Below are positions 35,396 to 43,555 of a stretch of DNA of 63,732 nt, piece by piece; position 1 is the first letter of the stretch; each line of letters opens with the position of its first letter. The DNA comes from Corynebacterium striatum ATCC 6940. Lineage in GTDB: Bacteria > Actinomycetota > Actinomycetes > Mycobacteriales > Mycobacteriaceae. Both the position numbers and the translations under genes were made by a program. The stretch spans positions 245,855-309,586 of the forward strand of contig NZ_GG667521.1 of NCBI RefSeq assembly GCF_000159135.1, in the 5' to 3' direction. The notes under the pieces are model-generated. The model searched no databases. It worked only from the letters and a program-made list of their open reading frames with translations, and was not told the origin of the DNA.

Positions 35396-36292
35396 ATGGC
35401 AGTTAGTGACTTGACCGTCCCCGGCCGCACCTTGGTCATGGGAATCGTGAACGTCACCGAAGATTCTTTTTCCGACGGTGGGCGCTGGATCGACGTCGAT
35501 GCCGCGCTCGCGCATGCTCACGAGCTGGTCGCCGCGGGCGCTGACATGATCGACGTCGGCGGCGAATCCACCAGGCCGGGAGCGGTGCGTGTGGAGGAGG
35601 ACGTCGAGAAGCAGCGCGTGGTTCCGGTGATCCGTGCGCTCCACGAAGAGGGAATCAAGACCTCCGTCGACACCATGCGCGCTTCCGTGGCCAGTGCCGC
35701 GGCCGAGGCCGGCGTAGACCTCATCAATGATGTCTCTGGCGGCCTCGCGGATAAAGAGATGTACGCCGTGATGGCCGATTCCGGGCTGCCCGTGTGCCTG
35801 ATGCATTGGCGCACCGTGCAGTTCGGTTCCGCGGCCGGTAGTGCTGACCACGGCGGTGACGTGGTGCGCGACGTGCACGAACGCCTAGCGCAGCTTTCCA
35901 GCGCCGCCCTTAAAGCAGGAGTTTCCGCAGACAACATCGTCCTCGACCCGGGCCTGGGCTTTGCCAAGACCCCGCAGGACAACTGGGCGCTGCTCAAGGC
36001 ACTCCCGAGCTTCCTCGAGGGCGAGTTCCCCATCCTGGTGGGGGCGTCGCGCAAGCGCTTCCTTGCTGCTATCCGCGAGGACCGCGGCGTGGAGTCCTCG
36101 CCGCTCCTGGCGGACCCGGCCACTGCTGCGGTGACCGCAATCTCTGCGCAGATGGGCGCGTGGGGCGTGCGCGTGCACGAGGTCGGCGTCTCCCGTGACG
36201 CCGTGGACGTGGCCGCCGCCTGGAACGCCGGTCTGGAGTATTCTGGCGGGCTAAACGCCACGGGCAGTTACACCAATGGAAAGGGCAACTGA
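35396..36292 (+). CDS. folP: Dihydropteroate synthase
   Basis: Condenses p-aminobenzoate with dihydropterin pyrophosphate; sulfonamide target. The 298-residue protein shows MGIVNVTEDSFSDGG (loop 1; Glu replaces the usual Pro), DVGGESTRPG, DPGLGFAKT and ASRKRF. Its stop overlaps the folB start (TGATG). Confidence 0.95.
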   Translation: MAVSDLTVPGRTLVMGIVNVTEDSFSDGGRWIDVDAALAHAHELVAAGADMIDVGGESTRPGAVRVEEDVEKQRVVPVIRALHEEGIKTSVDTMRASVASAAAEAGVDLINDVSGGLADKEMYAVMADSGLPVCLMHWRTVQFGSAAGSADHGGDVVRDVHERLAQLSSAALKAGVSADNIVLDPGLGFAKTPQDNWALLKALPSFLEGEFPILVGASRKRFLAAIREDRGVESSPLLADPATAAVTAISAQMGAWGVRVHEVGVSRDAVDVAAAWNAGLEYSGGLNATGSYTNGKGN

Positions 36293-36657
36293 TGGCAGAC
36301 CGCATTGAACTCACCGGCCTCGAATGCTTTGGTTACCATGGGGTCTTCCCGGAGGAAAAGCGTGAGGGCCAGCCCTTCATCGTGGACGTGACCTGTTGGA
36401 CGGAATTCCCCACCACCGATGACTTGGCGGGCACGGTTAATTACGCAGAGCTTGCCGACGTCGCGGCCACCATCGTGGAGGGCCCGTCCCGGGACCTCAT
36501 CGAGACCGTGGCCAACGAGGTCGCGGACACCATCATGCAGCGATTCGACCTGCTGCACGCGGTCGAGGTGACCATCCATAAACCGAAGGCGCCGATTCCG
36601 CGCACCTTCGCTGACGTGGCTGTTGTGGCACGGCGTTCCCGAAAGAAGATGGGCTGA
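36292..36657 (+). CDS. folB: Dihydroneopterin aldolase
   Basis: Cleaves dihydroneopterin in folate synthesis. The 121-residue protein starts ADRIELTGLECFGYHGVFPEE, the family motif, and ends with the VEVTIHKPKAPIP block that carries the conserved Lys. It overlaps folP and folK by TGATG junctions, one base each. Confidence 0.95.
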   Translation: MADRIELTGLECFGYHGVFPEEKREGQPFIVDVTCWTEFPTTDDLAGTVNYAELADVAATIVEGPSRDLIETVANEVADTIMQRFDLLHAVEVTIHKPKAPIPRTFADVAVVARRSRKKMG

Positions 36658-37124
36658 TGCGCGCGGTATTGTCGATTGGCTCCAACATGGATGACCGCCG
36701 CGCGCTGTTGCAGACGGTCTTTGATGAGTTCGCGGAAGAGACCGTCGCGGTCTCGCCCGTGTATTCCACACCGCCGTGGGGAGTGGAGGACCAAGACGAG
36801 TTTCTCAATGCAGTGCTCATCGTGGAGGTGAATTCCACACCGATGGAGTTGCTGCGCCGCGGGCAGGGATTGGAACAGGATGCGGAACGCGTGCGCGTGC
36901 GCCACTGGGGACCGCGCACGCTCGACGTCGATATCGTGCAGGTAGACGGCATTACTTCCGAAGACCCGGAACTGACCCTCCCGCATCCTTTTGCCCGCGA
37001 GCGCGCTTTCGTTCTGGTGCCGTGGTTGGCCGCGGACCCTAAGGCCCGCTTGGGTGATACTGCCGTGGCTGATCTCGTCGCAGGGCTCGACCCGCACGAG
37101 GTGGAGCAGGTGAAACCGCTATGA
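36657..37124 (+). CDS. folK: 6-hydroxymethyl-7,8-dihydropterin pyrophosphokinase
   Basis: Activates dihydropterin with ATP. The 155-residue protein contains LSIGSNMDDRRALL, YSTPPWGVEDQDEFLN and GPRTLDVDI with the two metal-binding Asp residues. It overlaps folB by one base and the DUF3180 gene by four (ATGA). Confidence 0.95.
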   Translation: MRAVLSIGSNMDDRRALLQTVFDEFAEETVAVSPVYSTPPWGVEDQDEFLNAVLIVEVNSTPMELLRRGQGLEQDAERVRVRHWGPRTLDVDIVQVDGITSEDPELTLPHPFARERAFVLVPWLAADPKARLGDTAVADLVAGLDPHEVEQVKPL

Positions 37125-37585
37125 AGCGGACGTCGATTGGCTGGCTCGTGGGCACTGGTCTGTTTGTTGCCGCAGCGGCAGCTATCCTGACCACCCGCTT
37201 TTACGGTTCCATGTTGGCCATTCCGGCCACGGTGTCTATTTCGTTGTGGGCCATGGCGTTAGTGTGTGCGTTCCTGACGTGGAAAGTGCGAAGCGCCAAG
37301 GAAGACGAGCATGGGATTGGACTGGACAAATCGCAGCTCAACCCGCTGACCATCGCGCAGTTCCTGCTGGTGGGTAAGGCCTCGGCGTGGACGGGTGCCA
37401 TCGTCGGCGGTGCTTATGCGGGCATGCTGGTTTATGTGTTCCCGCGCGCGGGCGAACTTGTGGCCGCGTCGAGTGACTTGGCTGGGGTTCTCACCTCGGC
37501 GCTGGGCGGCGTGGCGTTGTCCGTGGCAGGAGTGGTTTTGGAACGCCATTGTGAGGTCCCGCCCGACGCGCTGGGGAATACTTAG
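37121..37585 (+). CDS. DUF3180 membrane protein
   Basis: A 154-residue protein with four hydrophobic helices, matching the DUF3180 family that always follows folK in Corynebacteriales (Rv3605c). Function unknown. The conserved part includes the PATVSISLWAMALVCAF helix and the VGKASAWTGAIVGGAYAG helix. Translationally coupled to folK. Confidence 0.88.
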   Translation: MKRTSIGWLVGTGLFVAAAAAILTTRFYGSMLAIPATVSISLWAMALVCAFLTWKVRSAKEDEHGIGLDKSQLNPLTIAQFLLVGKASAWTGAIVGGAYAGMLVYVFPRAGELVAASSDLAGVLTSALGGVALSVAGVVLERHCEVPPDALGNT

Positions 37586-37622
37586 TAAGTCTTTTTCAGC
37601 TACGGAATGTAGATTAGTGGGC

Positions 37623-38540
37623 ATGACTGCTCCGAACCCTAATGCTATAAATTCCGCGCCGAAGAAGGCAGATGCTGGTTCTATCGGACTCATTGTCCTA
37701 GTGATTCTGGCCGTCATCGCTAGCATGGTCATGCTGATTTCGGGTTCTGCGAGCGCATTGAAGCTGGCGCTCATCGCGGCGTTGTGGGCTGCGGTCTTGG
37801 GCTTCTTCTTGGTGGTTCGTTACCGCCGCGAGGCAGCCGAGTCTGCGGCGTTGCTGGAGGCGGAGCGCTCACGTCAGCCTGCGCCGGTGCAGCAGGACTC
37901 CGACATCATGGAGGAGATCCGCCGCGAGCTGGCCTCCATTCGCGCCCAGATCGAGGAGCTGTCGGGCCGCGAGTTCACGTATGAGCCGGCCGCGCTGCAC
38001 GCAGAGGCCCGCCGCATCATGGAGCTGGAGGAAAAGACCCGCGAGCCGGAGGTCAACTTCACCCAGGCTTCCAAGGGAGCACCTACTGCCGACGCCGTCG
38101 CTGGTCGCCTTGGCTCGCAGCCATCCGCGCCGCGCACGCCGCAGCACAATCCGCTGGACGACATCATTGCGCAGCGAGTCCAGCAGCGAAATGAACAAAA
38201 GGCGCCTGCCCAACAGCCGGTGCCGCCTCAGACCGCACCGAAGCAGCACTTCCCGGCGGGCCAGTCCGCGCAGGTCTCGCCACAGTCCACATTCGATACT
38301 GCTTCCTTCCAAACCGTCCGCTGGGACGGCCAGCAGTCCACGCACGCTAAGCAGGAAGCGCCTGCGCAGCAGCGCAGTTGGCAGCAAGCGACGTCGGAAA
38401 GCCAGCAGCCTAAGCCAGCGAGCCATAAGCACCGCGCCCCAGAGCAGACCGAGTCCCGTGGACGTCGCCGCAGCGACGAGCCGCGCGAGGGTGCTGTCTC
38501 CGTGGCGGAGCTCATGGCGGCGATGAAAAAGAAGAAGTAG
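37623..38540 (+). CDS. DUF6779-type membrane protein with disordered tail
   Basis: The 305-residue protein is the Rv3604c type by order. Two N-terminal transmembrane helices (IGLIVLVILAVIASMVMLIS and LALIAALWAAVLGFFLVV) precede a coiled-coil segment (about 95-130) and then a long Gln/Pro/Ala-rich disordered tail of about 150 residues that ends in a Lys run. The ATG at 37623 is preferred, as the longer frame overlaps the DUF3180 gene. Its length and tail suggest a scaffold at the membrane. It abuts the next gene with no gap. Confidence 0.85.
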   Translation: MTAPNPNAINSAPKKADAGSIGLIVLVILAVIASMVMLISGSASALKLALIAALWAAVLGFFLVVRYRREAAESAALLEAERSRQPAPVQQDSDIMEEIRRELASIRAQIEELSGREFTYEPAALHAEARRIMELEEKTREPEVNFTQASKGAPTADAVAGRLGSQPSAPRTPQHNPLDDIIAQRVQQRNEQKAPAQQPVPPQTAPKQHFPAGQSAQVSPQSTFDTASFQTVRWDGQQSTHAKQEAPAQQRSWQQATSESQQPKPASHKHRAPEQTESRGRRRSDEPREGAVSVAELMAAMKKKK

Positions 38541-39221
38541 ATGCGCGCCCCGCGGATGCGCGTGGCGGTCTTCGGCACGTCTAATGCCGGCCGTTTGCTC
38601 GCCGTCGAAATGCGAACGGCGGGCCACACCGTCGAGGCGCTTAGCGACCTTAGCGAACTGAGCAACTACCAGGCCCTCATCGTCGCTGTCGGGGACGCGC
38701 GCCTTGCACAGGCAGTGGACCTTCTCGAGAGCTACGTGCACAAAGGTCTCATCGTCTTCCACACTTGCCTCTCCCGCGGCGTGCAGGTGCTTGACCCGCT
38801 AGAGACCAAGGGCTGCGTCGTGGCCGCAGTCGCCCCATACTCGGCGGAGCGCTGGGCAGTGACCACTGTCGACGAGCTAGGGGAGACCGTCGCCGAGCTG
38901 GTCTTGGGGGAGGCGCAGTTCACGGCGGCGTCGTTTAGCGATATCGAAAGGCCCGCCCTCGCCGCCCGCGTGTACTATGCCCAAATGCTGACTCTTCTCG
39001 CGGTTGACGCCAACGCGGACGTCTTTGGCGACGGTGCCGATGTCACGGCCGCCCACGGCGACGCACTGACGGCACTCGAAAGCTCCGAGGTCATCGCGGC
39101 GTTCCGCAGCCTCGAGGAGCCCGGCATGCGCCGCGCCTACCTCGAAGCCGCCCGCCGCGTTGGCGAGGTCTATCACCGCGAAGAACTAGAAATGTGGGCA
39201 CTACAGGAGGAAACCCGATGA
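38541..39221 (+). CDS. Rossmann-fold DUF2520 protein
   Basis: The 226-residue protein resembles Rv3603c. VAVFGTSNAGRLLAVEM is a GxxxxG nucleotide-binding loop and the C-terminal half resembles the 6-phosphogluconate dehydrogenase-like helical domain of DUF2520 proteins. Its exact substrate is unknown; an NADP-dependent reductase role near the pantothenate genes is conjecture. It overlaps the panC-like gene by ATGA. Confidence 0.85.
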   Translation: MRAPRMRVAVFGTSNAGRLLAVEMRTAGHTVEALSDLSELSNYQALIVAVGDARLAQAVDLLESYVHKGLIVFHTCLSRGVQVLDPLETKGCVVAAVAPYSAERWAVTTVDELGETVAELVLGEAQFTAASFSDIERPALAARVYYAQMLTLLAVDANADVFGDGADVTAAHGDALTALESSEVIAAFRSLEEPGMRRAYLEAARRVGEVYHREELEMWALQEETR

Positions 39222-39985
39222 ACGTCGTTGAGGACATCGACCGCATCCGCATGGTGGGCAGCGCCTACCGCAAGACCGGCCGCCGCGTCGTTCTCGTGCC
39301 GCTGGGCAAGGGCGTGCACGCGGGCCACCTCGCCCTCATTCAGGCCGCCCGTCGCATCCGCGGCGCCGTTGTGGTCGTCGCGCTCAGCGACCTTACCGAT
39401 GTGGATGTGCTGGGGGAAGTGGACGTCGTCTGGCATGCCCCCGCTACGCCCGAGCGCACACGCGTCGTCCCGCAGTTTCACGGCATGGAGGACGTGAGCG
39501 CAGAACTGACCCGCATCGTGGGGCTCATCGGTGCACTTGCGCCAAGCGACGTCGTCATGGGCGAGAAGGACTACGAGCTCCTCGTGGCCACGCAGCAGGC
39601 GTGTACGGACCTGCACCTTGGCGTGCGCGTGCAGGGCGTGCCGGCCGTGCGCATGGCGGACGGCGTGGTGATGAGCCTGCGCAATGCCGACGTGGCGCCG
39701 GAAGCCCGCGAGCAGGCGAGCGCCCTGTCCGCCGCACTGACCGCCGGTGCTTATGCCGCGGAGGCGGGCGCCGAGAAGGTGCTGGAGGTCGCCAGCGAGG
39801 TGCTGAGCGCCGCGGGCGTGGAGCCGGAGTACCTGGAGCTGCGTGGACGCGACCTCGGCGAGCCGCCCGCGGAGGGGGACGCGCGCCTTTTCGTCGCCGC
39901 CACCCTGGGTGGAGTGCGCTTGATCGACAGCGTGGGCCTGCCGCTGGGTATCGGTTTCCGCAATTTGGACAATCAAGACAGCTAG
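39218..39985 (+). CDS. PanC-like protein with degenerate pantoate site
   Basis: The 255-residue protein aligns with pantothenate synthetase over its whole length, ending with the YLELRGRDLG block. HAGH (ATP-binding His pair) and GEKDYELL (Lys) remain. The segment FVNPMQF, carrying pantoate-binding Asn and Gln in M. tuberculosis PanC (N69, Q72), is absent and replaced by ALSDLTDV, and the second Gln (Q164 in GEKDYQQL) is Leu. The protein is about 30-50 residues shorter than the normal enzyme. An AGGAGG lies 8 nt before the ATG. Order matches M. tuberculosis panC, but panD does not follow; panE does. It may be inactive, or use another acid. Confidence 0.8.
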   Translation: MNVVEDIDRIRMVGSAYRKTGRRVVLVPLGKGVHAGHLALIQAARRIRGAVVVVALSDLTDVDVLGEVDVVWHAPATPERTRVVPQFHGMEDVSAELTRIVGLIGALAPSDVVMGEKDYELLVATQQACTDLHLGVRVQGVPAVRMADGVVMSLRNADVAPEAREQASALSAALTAGAYAAEAGAEKVLEVASEVLSAAGVEPEYLELRGRDLGEPPAEGDARLFVAATLGGVRLIDSVGLPLGIGFRNLDNQDS

Positions 39986-39995
39986 TCTGGAATCC

Positions 39996-40916
39996 ATGAA
40001 GATTGGATTCCTTGGCGCGGGAGCCATCGGTGGATATTTTGGCGGCATTCTCGCGCAGGCAGGCCATGAGGTGGGCTTTGTGGCCCGGGGCGAGACGCTG
40101 CAGACGCTGCGCACCACGGGTCTGACGCTTATCGACGCCGACGACAAAGAAACTATCCTCCCCGGCCTGCTGGTGGCGGAGACCTTCGCGGAACTCAAGG
40201 ATCTGCTTGGCGGGCTCGACGTGGCGATTATCGCCTCGAAGGCGCTACCGGGTAACGCGACTTTCGGCCCGGACCCGGAGTCATTGGCGGGGATTCCCGT
40301 GGTGACGACCCACAACTCCGTGGAGATTCCCTACCTTGCCGCGGATCTGTTCGGGGAGGAGAATGTTCTGGCCGGCGTCGCCCGCGTGTACGCCACCCGC
40401 TTGGGTGCGGCGAAGGTCAAGCGCAATCCCGGTCCGCTGTCGCTGGCGTTTGGGCCGATGGTGCCGGGTACGCTGCCGCAGGGCCAAGCGCTTGCCAGCG
40501 CCCTCAACGACGCCGGCGCCCGCGGCAAGTTCCACCCCACGCCGTTGGTGGATGTGTGGGCCAAGGCAATGTTTGTGACCACCACAGGAACGCTGGGCGC
40601 GCTGGTGGATAAGCCGATCGGCTATCTCTGCAAAGAGATTCCCGAGCAGCTGGATGCGTTTATGCGCGAGGTGGAGACCGTGGGCCGCGCCATGGGCGTG
40701 GAGCTGCCAGAGAAGGTGGTCGAAGAAACCATGGTCTTTGCCCGCCAGCAATACCCGGAGGCCACCTCTTCCATGCAGCGCGACATCAAGGATCGCCTGC
40801 CTAACGAACTCGACGCGCAGGTGGGCGCCATTCGCCGCATGGGCCAGCGCGCTGGAGTTGTGACCCCGCTCTTCGACTTTGCTCAGGACGTGTTGGAGGC
40901 CCAGCTCCGCAACTAG
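39996..40916 (+). CDS. panE: 2-dehydropantoate 2-reductase
   Basis: NADPH-dependent ketopantoate reductase of 306 residues. The Rossmann loop GFLGAGAIGGYFGGILA and the catalytic-Lys region WAKAMFVTTTGTLGAL are seen. It lies 10 bp after the PanC-like gene and closes the operon; the next DNA is a family A palindrome. It belongs to the ApbA/PanE family; some members act on other keto acids, so the substrate is not certain. Confidence 0.85.
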   Translation: MKIGFLGAGAIGGYFGGILAQAGHEVGFVARGETLQTLRTTGLTLIDADDKETILPGLLVAETFAELKDLLGGLDVAIIASKALPGNATFGPDPESLAGIPVVTTHNSVEIPYLAADLFGEENVLAGVARVYATRLGAAKVKRNPGPLSLAFGPMVPGTLPQGQALASALNDAGARGKFHPTPLVDVWAKAMFVTTTGTLGALVDKPIGYLCKEIPEQLDAFMREVETVGRAMGVELPEKVVEETMVFARQQYPEATSSMQRDIKDRLPNELDAQVGAIRRMGQRAGVVTPLFDFAQDVLEAQLRN

Positions 40917-40933
40917 CGCGCCCGCCCTCAGTA

Positions 40934-41054
40934 AGCAAATACCCAGGCCTGGAATTGCACCCCTGGAAACCCAGAACTCCTGTTCGCGGTGCGCTGTTAC
41001 TATTCGCGGTCGGACCGCGACCTTGAGGTCTTGGTAACCAGGCCTGGGTAAATG
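40934..41054. repeat. Palindrome family A, full copy
   Basis: Left arm GCAAATACCCAGGCCTGG (40934-40951) and right arm CCAGGCCTGGGTAAATG (41038-41054) pair with few mismatches around an interior of about 86 bp. It lies after panE in a convergent gap, where it could stop transcription from both sides. Confidence 0.8.
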
Positions 41055-41098
41055 GAAAGTGGTGGAGTAGCGGCGAGGTAGTGCGCGCCACAAATGCA

Positions 41099-41238
41099 AA
41101 TGGTGAGGTCACCCCATAACCACTGAGACCTGTGTTGGCCAGTGTGATTATTGTTGGGTGACCTCACCATTGCGTCCTCACCATTTAGGTTCGCGGTGTC
41201 CAAATGGTGAGGACGCTGCGCAAGTGGTGAGGACGCGG
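41099..41238. repeat. Palindrome family C, five copies of a GGTGAGGAC/T box
   Basis: AATGGTGAGGTCACCC (41099-41114) and its inverse (41156-41171) form a perfect 16-bp pair. GCGTCCTCACCATTT (41172-41186) and AAATGGTGAGGACGC (41202-41216) form a perfect 15-bp pair right after it, and a further box AGTGGTGAGGACGC follows at 41223. Together these are five TGGTGAGG boxes in the convergent panE/phoX gap, alternating in orientation. Confidence 0.8.
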
Positions 41239-41260
41239 TGCGAAGCCGGGCTAGCAGCTC

Positions 41261-43357
41261 CTAGTTGACGCCAATTTTGCCGTCCTTCTTCCACACCACA
41301 ACCACTGCCGGGCGTGGGGTGGACTTGCCACCGTCAGGCCAGTGCGAGGTGGCGGCCTCGAAGGTGGCGTCGTCAGCTTCGCCTGGGTGCTGGACGTTGA
41401 CCATCACTCGATCGTCGTCCACGATGGGGCCGCAGGTCTCCGCGCCAGCCGGCACGGTGAGGAAGCACTTGAGCTCGCCGCGGGTCTCGCCCTCGGTGGT
41501 CACGGCGTAGAGGCCGTCGTTGGAGTCCAGCGCGTTGCCGTCGGTGGAAATCCACAGGTTGCCGTGGTTGTCGAAGGCCAGGTTATCCGGGCAGGAGATT
41601 GGGGAAACCTTGGACTTGTCGAAGCCGCCGAAGTAGGTGTTAGCCACCTTCGGATCGCCGCAGACCAGGAAGAGGTTCCAGGTGAATTCCTCGCCCGCGT
41701 GGTCGTCCTCGATTTCCATGACCATGCCGTTCTTGTTCTCCTTCACGGGAGCCCATTCCTTGACATCTTCCTTGTTCTTCTTGGCGTTCTCGCCGGTGGC
41801 CCCGCGGTAGGAGTTGTTAGTCAGGGCAACGTAGACCTTGTGGCTATCCGGGTGGACCTGGACATCCTCGGGGCGGTCCATCTTGGTGGCGCCCACCTTG
41901 TCGGCAGCCTCGCGGGTAAATACGGCGACCTCTTCGGCGCTGAAGCCGTCAACGTGGGAGGTAAACTTGTTGTTCTCGGTGTCGGAAGTCAGCAGCTTGA
42001 CCCACTTGCCCTTACCGTCGAACTTGCCGTCCTCCGGCAGGACGCCGGAGCCGTCGATTTCCTCGGCAGGCGAGTTGCCCTCGAGGACCGCCACGTACAG
42101 GGTGCCGTGGTCCAGTATGGAAAGGTTGTGCTCGAGGTTGCCCTCCTCAAACTTCTTGGTGGAGATGAACTTGTAGATGTACTCGAAGCGGGAGTCGTCG
42201 CCGGAGTAGCACACGACGGTGCCGTCCTCAGCGATGTGAATGTTGCCGGCCTCGTGCTTGAAGCGGCCGAGGGCGGTGTGCTTGATCGGCGTGGATTTCG
42301 GGTCCAGCGGGTTGATCTCAACGACCCAGCCGAAGCGATTCGGCTCGTTCGGCTCCTTGGAGCAGTCGAAGCGGTCGTCGAAGCGCTCCCACTTGCGGTC
42401 GGTCTCTTTGTCTTTGATGCCGAAGCGCTCGAGGGACTTCTTGGCTTTCTCATCTTTGATGTCGCCAGCAGCGAAGTACTGGTCAAAGTTCTCCTCGCCG
42501 GAGAGCATGGTGTTCCACGGGGTCACGCCGCCGGAGCAGTTGTTCAGGGTGCCCAGGACGGTCTCGCCCTTGGGATCGGCCTTGGTCTTGACCAGGCTGC
42601 TGCCCTTCGCCGGGCCGACGAGCTTAAACGGGGTCGTGGCGGTGATACGGCGGTTGAGGGGTCCGAACTCGCGCTTGAGCTCACCGGTGCCCTCGACCTT
42701 GGAGACCTCCAGAATGGTGTGGCCGTGGCCAGCCCAGCCGATCTTGACCTGCTCCTCGGTAGGGTTGTCCGCGTCGTAGTTCGGGAACATCATTGGCTCG
42801 GTGGTGTACTCGTGGGAGCACATGTAGACCATGCGGGAGTCGTCGGAAGGGTGCTCGATGAGGCCCGCGAAGTCGTTGTTGAAGCCGAACTGCTTCTCGG
42901 CATCGGCTGCGGTCTGCTTGTTGACGTCGAACTTTGGAGCACCCTCGATGACTGGGTCGCCCCACGCGATGAGCACGGACTGCTCGTAGCCGGCAGGGAT
43001 GACGACCTCGTCCTTGGTGTTGGGCTGGACGGCGTCGAAAAGCATGCCCTGTGCGGAGGTCAACTCAACCTTGGCGTCGGAAGTCTTGCCGCCGCCCGCA
43101 GCGGTGGAGGAGCTAGCAGCAGAATCGGTGGAGGAAGGCGAGCACGCTGCAAGCGCCGCGGAGCCGCCGACGGCGACCACGGTCAGGCCGCCGGCGCGCA
43201 GGGCGGTGCGGCGGGAGATTTGGTCACCGAAGTATTCGTTATCAGAGGTGTTTTCGCATTCACCCAAGCAGGCGTTGCCGCACTTATAGGTGCAGGTAAG
43301 GCTTGAACGGGAGGAAGTAAAACGGGAAGGAAGTAGATTTTTACCGAGTAGTGCCAT
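41261..43357 (-). CDS. phoX: PhoX family alkaline phosphatase (Tat-exported)
   Basis: The 698-residue protein is of the DUF839/PhoX family, Ca/Fe-dependent phosphatases that release phosphate outside the cell. An N-terminal leader of about 45 residues is followed by ISRRTALRAGG, a twin-arginine motif, and a hydrophobic stretch ending in LAAC, a lipobox-like site, so it is probably a Tat lipoprotein. Family blocks are seen in WGDPVIEGAP, NCSGGVTPW and GWVVEINPLDP. The gene faces lysS divergently, with a 198-bp AT-rich intergenic stretch. It is normally induced by phosphate starvation; no PhoR site was recognised. Confidence 0.9.
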   Translation of the reverse strand: MALLGKNLLPSRFTSSRSSLTCTYKCGNACLGECENTSDNEYFGDQISRRTALRAGGLTVVAVGGSAALAACSPSSTDSAASSSTAAGGGKTSDAKVELTSAQGMLFDAVQPNTKDEVVIPAGYEQSVLIAWGDPVIEGAPKFDVNKQTAADAEKQFGFNNDFAGLIEHPSDDSRMVYMCSHEYTTEPMMFPNYDADNPTEEQVKIGWAGHGHTILEVSKVEGTGELKREFGPLNRRITATTPFKLVGPAKGSSLVKTKADPKGETVLGTLNNCSGGVTPWNTMLSGEENFDQYFAAGDIKDEKAKKSLERFGIKDKETDRKWERFDDRFDCSKEPNEPNRFGWVVEINPLDPKSTPIKHTALGRFKHEAGNIHIAEDGTVVCYSGDDSRFEYIYKFISTKKFEEGNLEHNLSILDHGTLYVAVLEGNSPAEEIDGSGVLPEDGKFDGKGKWVKLLTSDTENNKFTSHVDGFSAEEVAVFTREAADKVGATKMDRPEDVQVHPDSHKVYVALTNNSYRGATGENAKKNKEDVKEWAPVKENKNGMVMEIEDDHAGEEFTWNLFLVCGDPKVANTYFGGFDKSKVSPISCPDNLAFDNHGNLWISTDGNALDSNDGLYAVTTEGETRGELKCFLTVPAGAETCGPIVDDDRVMVNVQHPGEADDATFEAATSHWPDGGKSTPRPAVVVVWKKDGKIGVN

Positions 43358-43542
43358 GCTGAGTGCTCCTAGGTCATGGGGGGGATTTTGCCAAGGAGTT
43401 ATGTAAGCTCATGATTATGACAAGACTATGTAATCAGAATGTCATTTGAATGAACTATTCGTTAAAGGGTGGGGCGCCGCGCGCTTGACGACGCCCCACC
43501 GAAAGCCATCTCCTCAACATAGGACCTCACCTTGCTATGGGC
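43358..43542. other. AT-rich intergenic region phoX/lysS
   Basis: A divergent intergenic region. It contains an AT-rich stretch (43405-43470) that must hold the phoX promoter and possibly phosphate-response sites. No specific binding motif could be identified. Confidence 0.4.
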
Positions 43543-43548
43543 TATTCT
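43543..43548 (+). promoter_or_regulatory. -10 hexamer of lysS (leaderless)
   Basis: TATTCT ends 7 nt before the GTG at 43556, and no SD precedes that codon. This decides the GTG start ([10 protein letters not shown]) over an in-frame ATG eight codons upstream. Confidence 0.55.
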
Positions 43549-43555
43549 TGTCAGC

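Noticed and set aside
41342..43306. A 654-codon open frame on the plus strand
   Set aside because: It is antisense to phoX and has a repetitive Val/Gly/Leu composition typical of a shadow frame.
43405..43470. A phosphate-response (PhoR) box upstream of phoX
   Set aside because: The stretch is AT-rich with loosely repeated motifs, but no copy fits a consensus I can state with confidence.
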